A stretch of 11,190 nucleotides of DNA from DATLMR01 sp035634255. Lineage in GTDB: Bacteria > Acidobacteriota > Blastocatellia > UBA7656. The translations under genes and the position numbers were made by a program. Shown one piece after another: positions 1 through 6,859 of this stretch. The DNA lies in NCBI GenBank assembly GCA_035634255.1, contig DASQDI010000041.1, positions 1 to 11,190 of the forward strand, given 5' to 3'. How positions within the stretch are numbered: position 1 is the first letter of the stretch; every line of letters begins with the position of its first letter. The notes under the pieces were generated by a model. It saw only the letters and a list, made by a program, of their open reading frames with translations, ran no database searches and was not told where the DNA came from.

Positions 1-990
1 GGCGAGCGGAACGCGTCGCACCCGGGGGCCGCGCCGCCCCCCGGCAGCCGAGCGGGAGGGGTCTCGACCTCGCACCTCGGGATCGAGCTCGAGCCCGATG
101 CGCAGGCGAACCGTTACCGCGTCGCCCACGTCTACGAAGGCGGCCCGTCGGACAAGGACTGGGTGAAGGTGAGCGCGGGCGATTACCTGATCGCGATAAA
201 CGGCAAGCCCGTGAGTGCGGGGGACAACTACTGGGAGCTCCTCAATTCCCGGCTCAACCGCAAGGTCGAGGTGACGTTCAACAGTAAGCCTGCGGAAGAA
301 GGGTCGTGGAAGGCGCGCATCGAGCCGGTCTCGACGGCCGCCTACGGCCAGCTCAGGTACGAGCGTTGGGTCAAGGACCGGCGCGCGATGGTCGATAAAC
401 TCTCAGGCGGGCGCGTCGGCTACGTCCACATTCAGGCGATGAACCAGTCGTCGCTCAGGAGGTTCGAGAAGGAGCTGCGCGAGAACCGCGACAAGGAAGC
501 CCTGGTCATCGACCAGAGGTGGAATGGCGGGGGCAACATCGAGCAGGAGCTTCTCGCGCTACTGGTCCAGCGCCAGTACCAGATATGGCAGCCGCGCGGC
601 ACGGAGCCGACCACCCGCCCGTTCGAGGGTTTCTTCGGCCCCAAGGTCGTGCTGCAAAACTTCCGCTCGGCCTCCAACGCCGAGATGTTCCCGGCCGGCT
701 TCCGCGCGCTCGGGCTCGGCAAGGTGATCGGCACGCCGACGGCGGGCGCGGTGATCGGCACGGGCAGCTACTCCCTCATCGATGGCTCGACCGTGCGGAC
801 CCCCGGAGTAGGCGTCTACCTCGCGGACCAGAAGAGGACCAACATGGAGAACCTCGGCGTGCGCCCCGACATCCTCGTCGAGAACACGCCCGAAGACAAC
901 CTCGCGGGCCGCGACCGCCAGCTCGAAACGGCCGTGCAGGAGTTGTTGAAGGAACTCGCCCAAAAAGCGAACGTCGCCGGCAGGCAGTAA
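1..990 (+). CDS. Tricorn-like S41 serine protease, C-terminal part (5' truncated by window)
   Basis: Frame 1 is open from base 1 to the TAA at 988-990, so the gene begins upstream and about 329 residues are visible. Tricorn-family proteases (usually about 1,050-1,100 aa: beta-propellers, then C1-PDZ-C2) cut peptides. The motif GERNASH at the very start fits the C1 Ser-His pair (Ser codon 16-18, His 19-21). A PDZ-like stretch follows (about 60-290, with GDYLIAINGKPV and DNYWELLN). The C2 core then starts at RVGYVHI, has RWNGGGNIEQELL, and the nucleophile motif SASNAE with Ser at 673-675. The acidic residue is Glu 847-849 in MENLGVRPDI. The His-to-Ser spacing (218 residues) and Ser-to-Glu spacing (58) match Thermoplasma tricorn (His746, Ser965, Glu1023) almost exactly. 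Asn follows the nucleophile where tricorn has Asp, so P1 preference may differ. The downstream gene is convergent. Family assignment is strong; substrate and location (often periplasmic in bacteria) are inferred. Confidence 0.9.
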   Translation, partial: GERNASHPGAAPPPGSRAGGVSTSHLGIELEPDAQANRYRVAHVYEGGPSDKDWVKVSAGDYLIAINGKPVSAGDNYWELLNSRLNRKVEVTFNSKPAEEGSWKARIEPVSTAAYGQLRYERWVKDRRAMVDKLSGGRVGYVHIQAMNQSSLRRFEKELRENRDKEALVIDQRWNGGGNIEQELLALLVQRQYQIWQPRGTEPTTRPFEGFFGPKVVLQNFRSASNAEMFPAGFRALGLGKVIGTPTAGAVIGTGSYSLIDGSTVRTPGVGVYLADQKRTNMENLGVRPDILVENTPEDNLAGRDRQLETAVQELLKELAQKANVAGRQ

Positions 991-1011
991 GCCGCGGCCG
1001 GGCGGACGAGC

Positions 1012-1064
1012 CCCGGAGGTGCCGCGTGCGGATGAAGCTCTTTCCGCACGCGGCCCCCTCCGGG
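1012..1064. terminator. Long inverted repeat between convergent genes, likely bidirectional terminator
   Basis: A perfect 12-bp inverted repeat (1021-1032 with 1043-1054, 10-nt loop) is extended by a second 8-bp arm (1012-1019 with 1057-1064) after a 1/2-nt bulge, giving about 20 paired bases. It lies 21 bp after the protease stop and 29 bp beyond the stop of the opposite-strand cyclic-di-GMP gene, where a shared terminator is expected. No U-tract follows on either strand, so it is not a textbook intrinsic terminator. It could instead act as a 3' mRNA-stabilising hairpin. Confidence 0.6.
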
Positions 1065-1093
1065 TAACTAACTTGATCTTGGGATCGGGTCTG

Positions 1094-3352
1094 TTAAGCG
1101 GCTCCGGCGTGCTGGCCGAGTCCTCTCTTGTAGGTCTCTTCTATCAACTCTCTCATCGCCTCGCCGTCTCGGGGCTTGGAAAGCAGGTAGCCCTGCACGT
1201 ACTCGCACTTCATGCCGGTCAGCTGAATTATCTGCTCGCGGGTCTCGACGCCTTCAGCGATCACGTCCATCCCGAGGTTGTTAGCGAGGTCGACGATGGT
1301 GCGGATGATCTCGGTGTTCTTCGGCAAATTCATTCGGGTGACGAAGGAGCGGTCGATCTTCAAAGTGTCTATCGGGAAGCGGTGCAGGTAGCTGAGCGAC
1401 GAGTAGCCCGTGCCGAAATCGTCGAGGGAAATCTGGATGCCGAGCATCTTGAGCTGCTTCAGAGTGGCGGTGGCGCTTTCGAGGTTCTCGATGATCGCGC
1501 TCTCCGTGATCTCGACCTTCAGGCTGCGGGGTTCGAGCCCCGTCTTGATCAGGATGTGATTGATCGCCTCCACCAGGCCGGGCTGTGAAAACTGCCTGCC
1601 GGACAGGTTGACGCTCACGGTCAAGGGTGGGTCGTAGGGGAAGAGCTCCTGCCACGCGCGCAACTGCCGGCACGCCTCGCCCAGCACCCACAGGCCTATC
1701 GGGACTATCGCGCCCGTCTCTTCGGCCGCCGGGATGAACTTCATCGGCGAGATGAACCCATGCTGCGGGTGCTCCCACCTGAGCAGGGCTTCAAAACCCC
1801 TGATCCTCCACGTGTCGAGCGAGATTATCGGCTGGTAGTGGACCCTGAACTCTTCGCGGGCGAGGGCGTGGCGCAGGTCGGATTCCATCTGGAAGCGCGA
1901 GGCGTTGCGCTCCTTGATGTCCTTGTCGAACAGCTCGAAGCGCCCGCGCCCGCGCTCCTTCGCGCGGTACATCGTGATGTCGGCGTTGCGAAGAATCTCT
2001 TCCGGCTTATTCTCGGCCGCCAGGTTCAGCGCGATGCCTATGCTCGCGGAGGCGAAGACCTCCTGCCCGTTCAGGCTGAAGGGCGAGAGGAACTGCTTCT
2101 GTATCCGCTCCGCCGCCTCGGTCGCGTCGCCGACGTGCTTGAGGTGATCAAGGAAGATGGCGAATTCGTCGCCCCCGAACTTCGCCAGAACGTCTCCGGG
2201 GCGGAGCGACTTCTCGAGCATGCGCGCGACCGCGACCAGCAACTGGTCCCCCATGTGATGGCCGAAGCTGTCGTTGATGTCTTTGAATCGGTCGAGGTCG
2301 AGGTAGAGCACGGCGAAGAGGTGGCCCTGGCCCCGGCCTGCCGCGTCGGAGGCCCGCGCGACCCTTTCGAGGAAGAGGGCTCGGTTGGGCAGGCCCGTAA
2401 GAACGTCATGAAATGTGTCGCGCAGGAGGCGACTCTCCGTCTCCTTGTGAGAGGTGATGTCAGTGATCGAGCCTGACATCCGGTACAGGTTGCTGTCGGC
2501 GTCCCACTGGGCCACCCCTCTGCCCAGCACCCAGCGGTAAGAGCCGTCCCGCGCCTGCAACCTGTGCTCGCAATAAAACTCGGGGGTGTGGCCGAGCAGG
2601 TGCGCCATCACTTCCGTCTGCAGGGATTCGATCTCCTCGGGGTGGACGCGGCTGAACCACTCGCCCAGGCGCGTGCCTATCTCCGAGCTCGTGTAGCCGA
2701 GCATGGTTTTCCACCGGGGGCAGAAAGTTATCTCGTTAGTTTGCAGGTCCCAGTCCCACAGCCCCTCGCTCGTGTTGCGCACGGCAAGCGCGTAACGCTC
2801 CTCTATTTCCGAAAGCGCGTCGAGCGCATGCTGTCGCTCGACCTCGATCCTTTCGATCTCCTGCTCCTTCTGCCTGAGTTCCAGCTGCGCGATGACCGCG
2901 CTCGCGAGAGAGCGCAGGGAGCTCGCCTGTCCGGGGCTCAGGTCGCGCGCCCTGCGGTCCATCACGGATAAAGTGCCAAGGGCGTAGCCTTCCGGACTGA
3001 GCAGGGGCGCGGCCGCGAAGAAGCGGATGGCGGACTCCCCGGTCACGAGGGGGTTCTTGCACAGGCGCACGTCCTCCGCCGCGTTGCGCACGACGAAGAG
3101 CCGGGGCTCAAGGATCGCCCACGCGAAGATCGAGCGCTCCCTGGCGGTGTCGGAGGGCCTTATGCCGACGCAGGCCTCATGTATCAGGCGGTCTCCGTCG
3201 ATGAAGGTGAGTAGGGCGAACGGGGCCGCGCACACCTGCGCCGCCATGCGGGTGAAGTTATCGAGCAACTCTCGGACTCCGGTGTCTGAAGTCCTGTACC
3301 GGCGAACAGCCTGAAGCCTCGCCGTCTCGTTGCCGGGAACCGGTGCTCTCAT
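1094..3352 (-). CDS. GAF-PAS-GGDEF-EAL cyclic-di-GMP synthase/phosphodiesterase
   Basis: This 752-residue protein makes and/or degrades cyclic di-GMP. Domains in order: GAF (about 15-160, ending near GYALGTLSVMD), a short charged helical linker (160-190), PAS (about 185-305, with WDWDLQTNEI and RDGSYRWVLG), GGDEF (about 312-475) and EAL (about 488-735). The cyclase signature GGDEF is intact at 393-397. The RPGD at 384-387, five residues before it, fits the inhibitory I-site. The EAL motif (521-523), DDFGTG (644-649) and EGVET are also intact, so both activities look possible. No transmembrane segment is visible, so it is likely a cytosolic sensor. In many such hybrids one domain is regulatory, and sequence alone cannot say which dominates. 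The ATG at 3352 lacks a clear SD. It follows a small same-strand gene by 12 bp, suggesting it is the last gene of an operon with the methyltransferase and SDR genes. The stop faces the protease gene. Confidence 0.95.
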   Translation of the reverse strand: MRAPVPGNETARLQAVRRYRTSDTGVRELLDNFTRMAAQVCAAPFALLTFIDGDRLIHEACVGIRPSDTARERSIFAWAILEPRLFVVRNAAEDVRLCKNPLVTGESAIRFFAAAPLLSPEGYALGTLSVMDRRARDLSPGQASSLRSLASAVIAQLELRQKEQEIERIEVERQHALDALSEIEERYALAVRNTSEGLWDWDLQTNEITFCPRWKTMLGYTSSEIGTRLGEWFSRVHPEEIESLQTEVMAHLLGHTPEFYCEHRLQARDGSYRWVLGRGVAQWDADSNLYRMSGSITDITSHKETESRLLRDTFHDVLTGLPNRALFLERVARASDAAGRGQGHLFAVLYLDLDRFKDINDSFGHHMGDQLLVAVARMLEKSLRPGDVLAKFGGDEFAIFLDHLKHVGDATEAAERIQKQFLSPFSLNGQEVFASASIGIALNLAAENKPEEILRNADITMYRAKERGRGRFELFDKDIKERNASRFQMESDLRHALAREEFRVHYQPIISLDTWRIRGFEALLRWEHPQHGFISPMKFIPAAEETGAIVPIGLWVLGEACRQLRAWQELFPYDPPLTVSVNLSGRQFSQPGLVEAINHILIKTGLEPRSLKVEITESAIIENLESATATLKQLKMLGIQISLDDFGTGYSSLSYLHRFPIDTLKIDRSFVTRMNLPKNTEIIRTIVDLANNLGMDVIAEGVETREQIIQLTGMKCEYVQGYLLSKPRDGEAMRELIEETYKRGLGQHAGAA

Positions 3353-3364
3353 ACCCTGAATTTC

Positions 3365-3604
3365 TCAGACTCTCTTGGGGGCGAAGCTTGATACGTGCGA
3401 ATCAACCGCCGATCCTCTGCCGGCTCCGCGTCTCTGCCGCACCGTCCCCGCGAGTGATGGCGGGCGGAAAGGTGCCTCCATGATGACAGCAAGGACAATG
3501 CCAGTTAGAAGGATGGCGAAGATCAATAAATAGAAAGCCGCGGGAGATTTCCCGCGCGGGCGGGCGGTCATCCTGACTGAGGGCCTCTGACCGTAAGCGG
3601 GCAT
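3365..3604 (-). CDS. Small single-pass membrane protein, hypothetical
   Basis: I do not recognise a family. The 79-residue product has a basic N-terminus (five Arg/Lys within residues 7-19), one strong hydrophobic segment at about 22-42 (AFYLLIFAILLTGIVLAVI), and a polar, Arg-rich tail. The positive-inside rule suggests N-in, C-out, but the tail is also basic, so topology is uncertain. It sits 40 bp after the methyltransferase stop and 12 bp before the GGDEF-EAL start, on the same strand, which is the main support that it is real. Neither possible start (ATG at 3604, or ATG at 3571 giving 68 aa) has a good ribosome binding site. It might serve as a membrane partner of the downstream signalling protein, but nothing in its sequence shows this. 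It could also be a chance frame. Confidence 0.45.
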   Translation of the reverse strand: MPAYGQRPSVRMTARPRGKSPAAFYLLIFAILLTGIVLAVIMEAPFRPPSLAGTVRQRRGAGRGSAVDSHVSSFAPKRV

Positions 3605-3644
3605 CTTAATCGAATCTTCATGCGGAGTGTGCGGAGGGTAAGGC

Positions 3645-4436
3645 TCACGAATCTTTGAGCGCGCGCACGCGAATCCTGCGATAGTCCGCGTACCACGTCC
3701 CTTCGCGGAACAGTTCCGGGCGCAGGCGCTCTTCGACCTCTCTGACGCAATCTTCGAGCGCGTCTTCGGGGAGGGCGTTCAGGAAGTTGTTCGCGAAGAC
3801 CTGCATCCAGTTCCTCAGCCCTTCCGCCCCGCCTTCGAGCGACGTCGGGCGGTCGAAGTGCTCCGCGCGGGCCACGCGGAACCCCTGCTGTTCCAGGAGC
3901 GAGGCGTACTCGCCTACGGACGGGTAGTACTTCCACTCTTCGATTGTCTGTTCGGCGCTGAGCCCGCGAGATGTAATCGCCTGATAGATCGTCCGGTGAA
4001 TTCTTCTGAGGTTCCCTTTGCCGCCGAACTCGGCGACGAACCGCCCGCCCGGTCTGAGCGCGCGGTAAATACAGGCCGCGACCCGCGTCTGGTCCTTCAT
4101 CCAGTGAATCGCGGCGTTGGAGAAGACGGCGTCGAAGGGGTCGTCGAAGTGAAAATTCTCGCCGTCCCCGATCTCGAACCGCAGGCCGGGGTAAAGCTCG
4201 CGCGCCTGCTCGATCATGCTCGGAGAGTTGTCTATCCCGACCACCTCCGCGCCGGCCGAAGCGATGAGGTTCGTCAGGTGCCCCGTCCCGCAGCCCAGGT
4301 CGAGCACGCGCTCGCCCGCCCGCGGGGACAGGAGCTCCACCACGTCCTCGCCGTACTTCCAGACGAACGAATGCCTGCCGTCATAAAGCGCGGGGTCCCA
4401 CTTGTGGCCCGCGCGCTCGCGTCGGTCTTCGCTCAT
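3645..4436 (-). CDS. Class I SAM-dependent methyltransferase, Tam-like
   Basis: This 263-residue protein has the class I Rossmann methyltransferase fold. Motif I is VLDLGCGTG at 44-52, the acidic end of strand 2 is GIDNSPSMIEQAR, and the motif II/III region includes SNAAIHWMKD and LRPGGRFVAEFGG. The N-terminal WDPALYD and the NAAIHW signature resemble trans-aconitate 2-methyltransferase (Tam) and its many homologues, which are of similar length (about 250-260 aa). True trans-aconitate activity is not shown. The substrate-binding C-terminal half is divergent and such proteins act on varied small acids. The ATG at 4436 is preceded by a near-ideal SD (GGGAGGTGAG, about 4 nt spacing), making the start secure. 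It lies 25 bp after the SDR gene and 40 bp before the small membrane protein gene, consistent with one transcript. The protein is cytosolic: no signal peptide or TM segment is seen. Confidence 0.88.
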   Translation of the reverse strand: MSEDRRERAGHKWDPALYDGRHSFVWKYGEDVVELLSPRAGERVLDLGCGTGHLTNLIASAGAEVVGIDNSPSMIEQARELYPGLRFEIGDGENFHFDDPFDAVFSNAAIHWMKDQTRVAACIYRALRPGGRFVAEFGGKGNLRRIHRTIYQAITSRGLSAEQTIEEWKYYPSVGEYASLLEQQGFRVARAEHFDRPTSLEGGAEGLRNWMQVFANNFLNALPEDALEDCVREVEERLRPELFREGTWYADYRRIRVRALKDS

Positions 4437-4461
4437 TGCCTCACCTCCCGAGGGGGCCGGG

Positions 4462-5286
4462 TCATAGCCCGCCCGCGACTTCCAACACCTGCCCGGAGAC
4501 GTAATTCGAGAAGGGCGAGGCGAAGAACAGGATCGCGCCGGCGGCCTCTTCGATTGTGCCCGCGCGCCCGAGCGGTATCAGAGGGGTCGTGCGCTCAAGC
4601 CGCTCGCTCGGTATGCCCAGGGCGATTTCCGAGTCGCCGCGCCTGATCTTTTCCTCCCTCTCCTTGGGCTGCGTCAGGCGCGTGTCGATGCGCCCGAAGG
4701 CGACGGCGTTGACCTGAATGTTGAACTGGCCCCACTCCTTCGCGAGCGTCTTGGTGAGCCCTATGACGCCGGCCTTGCCGGACGAGTAGTTGGCCTGCCC
4801 CGCGTTGCCTCGCGTCCCCGACGTAGAGCTGACATTGACGATCTTGCGCGGGAGGGCCTCGCCGCGCTCGGTCTTCTCCCGCCGCGCCGCCGCGCGCAGG
4901 AAGGATGACGCCGCGCGAATCAGCCTGAAGGGCGCGGTGAGGTGGACCGCGAGTATGGCCTCCCATTGCTCGTCGGACATCTTGTGAATCACCGCGTCCC
5001 AGGTGTAGCCCGCGTTGTTGACGATGATGTCTATGCCCCGGAATTTTTCGAGCGTCGCCTCGATCAGGCGGTCGGGGAAGCCCCCGTCGGTCACGTCCCC
5101 CTGAATGGCGAGCGCCTCGCCGCCCGCCTCGGAAATGGCTCCCGCGGCCTGTTCCAGGGGCTCGGGGTCGAGGTCGCTCAGGACGACCCGCGCCCCATGA
5201 CGCGCGAAAAGCTCGGCCGAAGCGCGTCCTATGCCGCGGCCGGAGCCGGTGATGATGGCTGTCTTTCCCTGAAGAAGTTTTTCCAC
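4462..5286 (-). CDS. SDR-family NAD(P)-dependent oxidoreductase, FabG-like
   Basis: Classical short-chain dehydrogenase/reductase of 274 residues. The cofactor loop TGSGRGIG is at 13-20, NNAG at 90-93, and the catalytic Ser154, Tyr167 and Lys171 lie in NVSS and YSSGK. The C-terminus SGQVLEVAGG is typical of 3-oxoacyl-ACP reductase/3-hydroxyacyl-CoA dehydrogenase-like members. Two peculiarities: His115 (AVHLTAPF) occupies the usual tetrad Asn position, as in peroxisomal multifunctional enzyme type 2, and a charged insert of about 18 residues (131-148) precedes NVSS. I chose GTG at 5286 because GGGGAGG lies 6 nt upstream. The frame is open to an ATG at 5400, but those 38 extra residues match nothing in the fold, which normally starts just before the glycine loop. 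It is first in the minus-strand run with the methyltransferase. Substrate is unknown; an acyl thioester or alcohol/ketone is the family norm. Confidence 0.9.
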   Translation of the reverse strand: MEKLLQGKTAIITGSGRGIGRASAELFARHGARVVLSDLDPEPLEQAAGAISEAGGEALAIQGDVTDGGFPDRLIEATLEKFRGIDIIVNNAGYTWDAVIHKMSDEQWEAILAVHLTAPFRLIRAASSFLRAAARREKTERGEALPRKIVNVSSTSGTRGNAGQANYSSGKAGVIGLTKTLAKEWGQFNIQVNAVAFGRIDTRLTQPKEREEKIRRGDSEIALGIPSERLERTTPLIPLGRAGTIEEAAGAILFFASPFSNYVSGQVLEVAGGL

Positions 5287-5299
5287 TGCGCGCCTCCCC
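5280..5299 (-). promoter_or_regulatory. Ribosome binding site deciding the SDR start
   Basis: On the minus strand GGGGAGG (5299-5293) sits 6 nt before GTG at 5286-5284. The upstream in-frame ATG (5400) has no comparable SD, so the GTG start is preferred. Confidence 0.65.
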
Positions 5300-5399
5300 G
5301 AGTCGTAAGCCGCGCGTCCTGCGTCGGCCTGCGGCCAGTCTATCACAAACCGCCGCGCTCGCAAGCCCGGGCCCCGGCCCCCGAACAGGCCGACAGTCA

Positions 5400-5429
5400 C
5401 TTACCGGGAATGCCCACATAGTTTATAAT
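5400..5429 (+). promoter_or_regulatory. Candidate promoter for the LolA/thioredoxin fusion gene
   Basis: A perfect TATAAT lies at 5424-5429 in the only AT-rich patch of the divergent intergenic region. The matching -35 position (5401-5406, TTACCG, 17-bp spacer) is weak, with three of six matches. Transcription would start near 5436, leaving a leader of about 84 nt before the ATG at 5520. No convincing promoter is seen for the opposite SDR gene, although the same AT patch read on the minus strand gives TATAAA. Confidence 0.45.
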
Positions 5430-5434
5430 TGCTC

Positions 5435-5462
5435 GGCCGCGCCGGGCTCGCTCCCGGCGGCC
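5435..5462 (+). other. Stem-loop at the predicted 5' end of the leader
   Basis: A 7-bp perfect stem (CGCCGGG at 5440-5446 with CCCGGCG at 5453-5459, 6-nt loop) begins almost at the predicted transcript start. Flanking GGCC on both sides could lengthen it after a small bulge. It has no U-tract, so it may protect the 5' end or simply reflect GC-rich sequence. Confidence 0.3.
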
Positions 5463-5519
5463 CTTCAGGCGGCGACCGTACCGGACAAGGATTATTGGAG
5501 TGTCGAAAGGCAAGTTTTT

Positions 5520-6752
5520 ATGAAAATCGCCAGGGTAATATCAATCGCTCTCATCGGCATGCTGACCGTGATTCTCCCCCCGCACGCGTCCGGCCAGGAC
5601 GACGCGCGGGCGCTGCTCGACAAGGTGGCCGAGAAGTACAACGGCTTGAAGCAGTACCACCTCGAAGGCACGACCACGATGGAGATGGTTGCGAAAGGTA
5701 GCGCGACCGTCGTGGAGATGCAGACCGTCATGATCTCAGACGGCCCGACGAGGAGGAGGGTGGAGATGAGGAGCCCCGTCATGGGCTTCGTCACGGTCAC
5801 GAACGGCGAGACCAGCTGGCTCTACCTCCCCTCGCTCAACCAGTATATTAAGCAGCCCACGGCCGAGATGGAGAAGGACGGCCTGTCCGTGCTCAAAGAC
5901 AGCTTCTCCAACCTGAGCGCGTTCGGCGACCTCATGAAGGCCCAGGTCAACGAGTGGCGGGATGTAAACAAGCGCGTGAAGCAGGCCCGGATTCTGCGCG
6001 AGGAGACGATCTACCCGCAGGGCGAGGGCGTAGACTGCTTCGTCGTCGAGGTGGAGCAGGAGCCGACCGAAGGCCCTCTGAAAGGGGGGCCGGTGACTCC
6101 CATAAAGACCCTCTGGATAGAGAAGGACCGGCTCCTGATCGCGCGCCAGCAGACCCTGTTTAAGATGAAAGACGCGGGGCAGGGCGACGTGGAAGTGAAG
6201 ACCGTCTCGGTGCTCCGCTCGGCGCGGCTGAACGAGCCGGTCGCGGAATCCTCCTTCACGTTCGCCCCGCCTTCCGGCGCGAGGCTGGTCGAAAAGATCG
6301 CCGCGCCCCGCAAGGATAATCGCGGGCCGAGGTCCCCCTTCATCGGCAAAGAGGCCGCGGACTTCAAGCTCAAGGACGTGAGCGGGAAGAAGGTCGAGCT
6401 TAAGAGCCTCCGGGGGAACGTCGTGGTGCTCGACTTCTGGGCGACCTGGTGCCTCCCGTGCAGGGAAGAGATGCCGCACCTTGAGAAGCTGCACCGCGAA
6501 TTCAAGGACAAGGGGCTGCTGGTCGTCGGCATCAACGTGGAGGACTCTAAGGCCGCGCGCTCGTTCATGAAGAAGTACGACTACACCTTCATGACTTTGA
6601 TAGACGACGGGAACACCTCCGTCGTCTACAGGGTCGAGGGCATCCCGACCGTCTTCGTCATAGGTAAGGACGGGAAGATAACGGACCATTACGTCGGCGC
6701 GCAGAGCGAGGAGGAGTTGCGCGAGGCCATAAAGAGGGCCGGCATAGAGTAG
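5520..6752 (+). CDS. Exported LolA-like domain fused to TlpA/ResA-type thioredoxin
   Basis: This 410-residue protein has an N-terminal signal peptide (basic MKIAR, hydrophobic core 6-19, likely cleavage after Ala-Ser-Gly at 23-25), so it acts outside the inner membrane. Residues about 28-255 look like the LolA/DUF2092-type beta-rich domain (ALLDKVAEKYNGLKQYHLEG, then TSWLYLPSLNQYIK), a shape used to bind lipids or lipoproteins. Residues about 270-410 are a redoxin of the TlpA/ResA/AhpC-TSA group. The active site is WATWCLPC with Cys311 and Cys314, and the cis-proline loop is GIPTVFVIG with Pro376. Such domains reduce or isomerise disulfides or help cytochrome c maturation. Both domains appear complete. 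The ATG at 5520 follows a GAAAGG SD at 9 nt. It is divergent from the SDR gene, and the nucleotidylyltransferase follows 107 bp downstream. The thioredoxin half is secure; the LolA-like call is moderate. Confidence 0.88.
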   Translation: MKIARVISIALIGMLTVILPPHASGQDDARALLDKVAEKYNGLKQYHLEGTTTMEMVAKGSATVVEMQTVMISDGPTRRRVEMRSPVMGFVTVTNGETSWLYLPSLNQYIKQPTAEMEKDGLSVLKDSFSNLSAFGDLMKAQVNEWRDVNKRVKQARILREETIYPQGEGVDCFVVEVEQEPTEGPLKGGPVTPIKTLWIEKDRLLIARQQTLFKMKDAGQGDVEVKTVSVLRSARLNEPVAESSFTFAPPSGARLVEKIAAPRKDNRGPRSPFIGKEAADFKLKDVSGKKVELKSLRGNVVVLDFWATWCLPCREEMPHLEKLHREFKDKGLLVVGINVEDSKAARSFMKKYDYTFMTLIDDGNTSVVYRVEGIPTVFVIGKDGKITDHYVGAQSEEELREAIKRAGIE

Positions 6753-6859
6753 GGGGCCGAGCGCCCGGAGCGGAATTATACGGTCGCGAAAATACCGGAG
6801 ATGAGGTAGTCTCTTTACTCTTCGCGCCGACATGGCCATCAAATCAGGAAGGTCTAAAG

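Noticed and set aside
1760..2476. 238-codon plus-strand open frame inside the GGDEF-EAL gene
   Set aside because: It is a shadow frame of a conserved domain region with no SD or recognisable fold.
3365..3376. 12-mer TCAGACTCTCTT shared with 7669-7680
   Set aside because: A few 12-base matches are expected by chance in 11 kb, and the surrounding bases differ.
5287..5400. 38-residue N-terminal extension of the SDR from ATG 5400
   Set aside because: It has no SD or similarity to the fold, and a GTG start with a strong SD lies at the expected position.
5736..6842. 368-codon minus-strand open frame
   Set aside because: It is antisense to the LolA-like/thioredoxin gene, whose active-site motifs and SD are clear.
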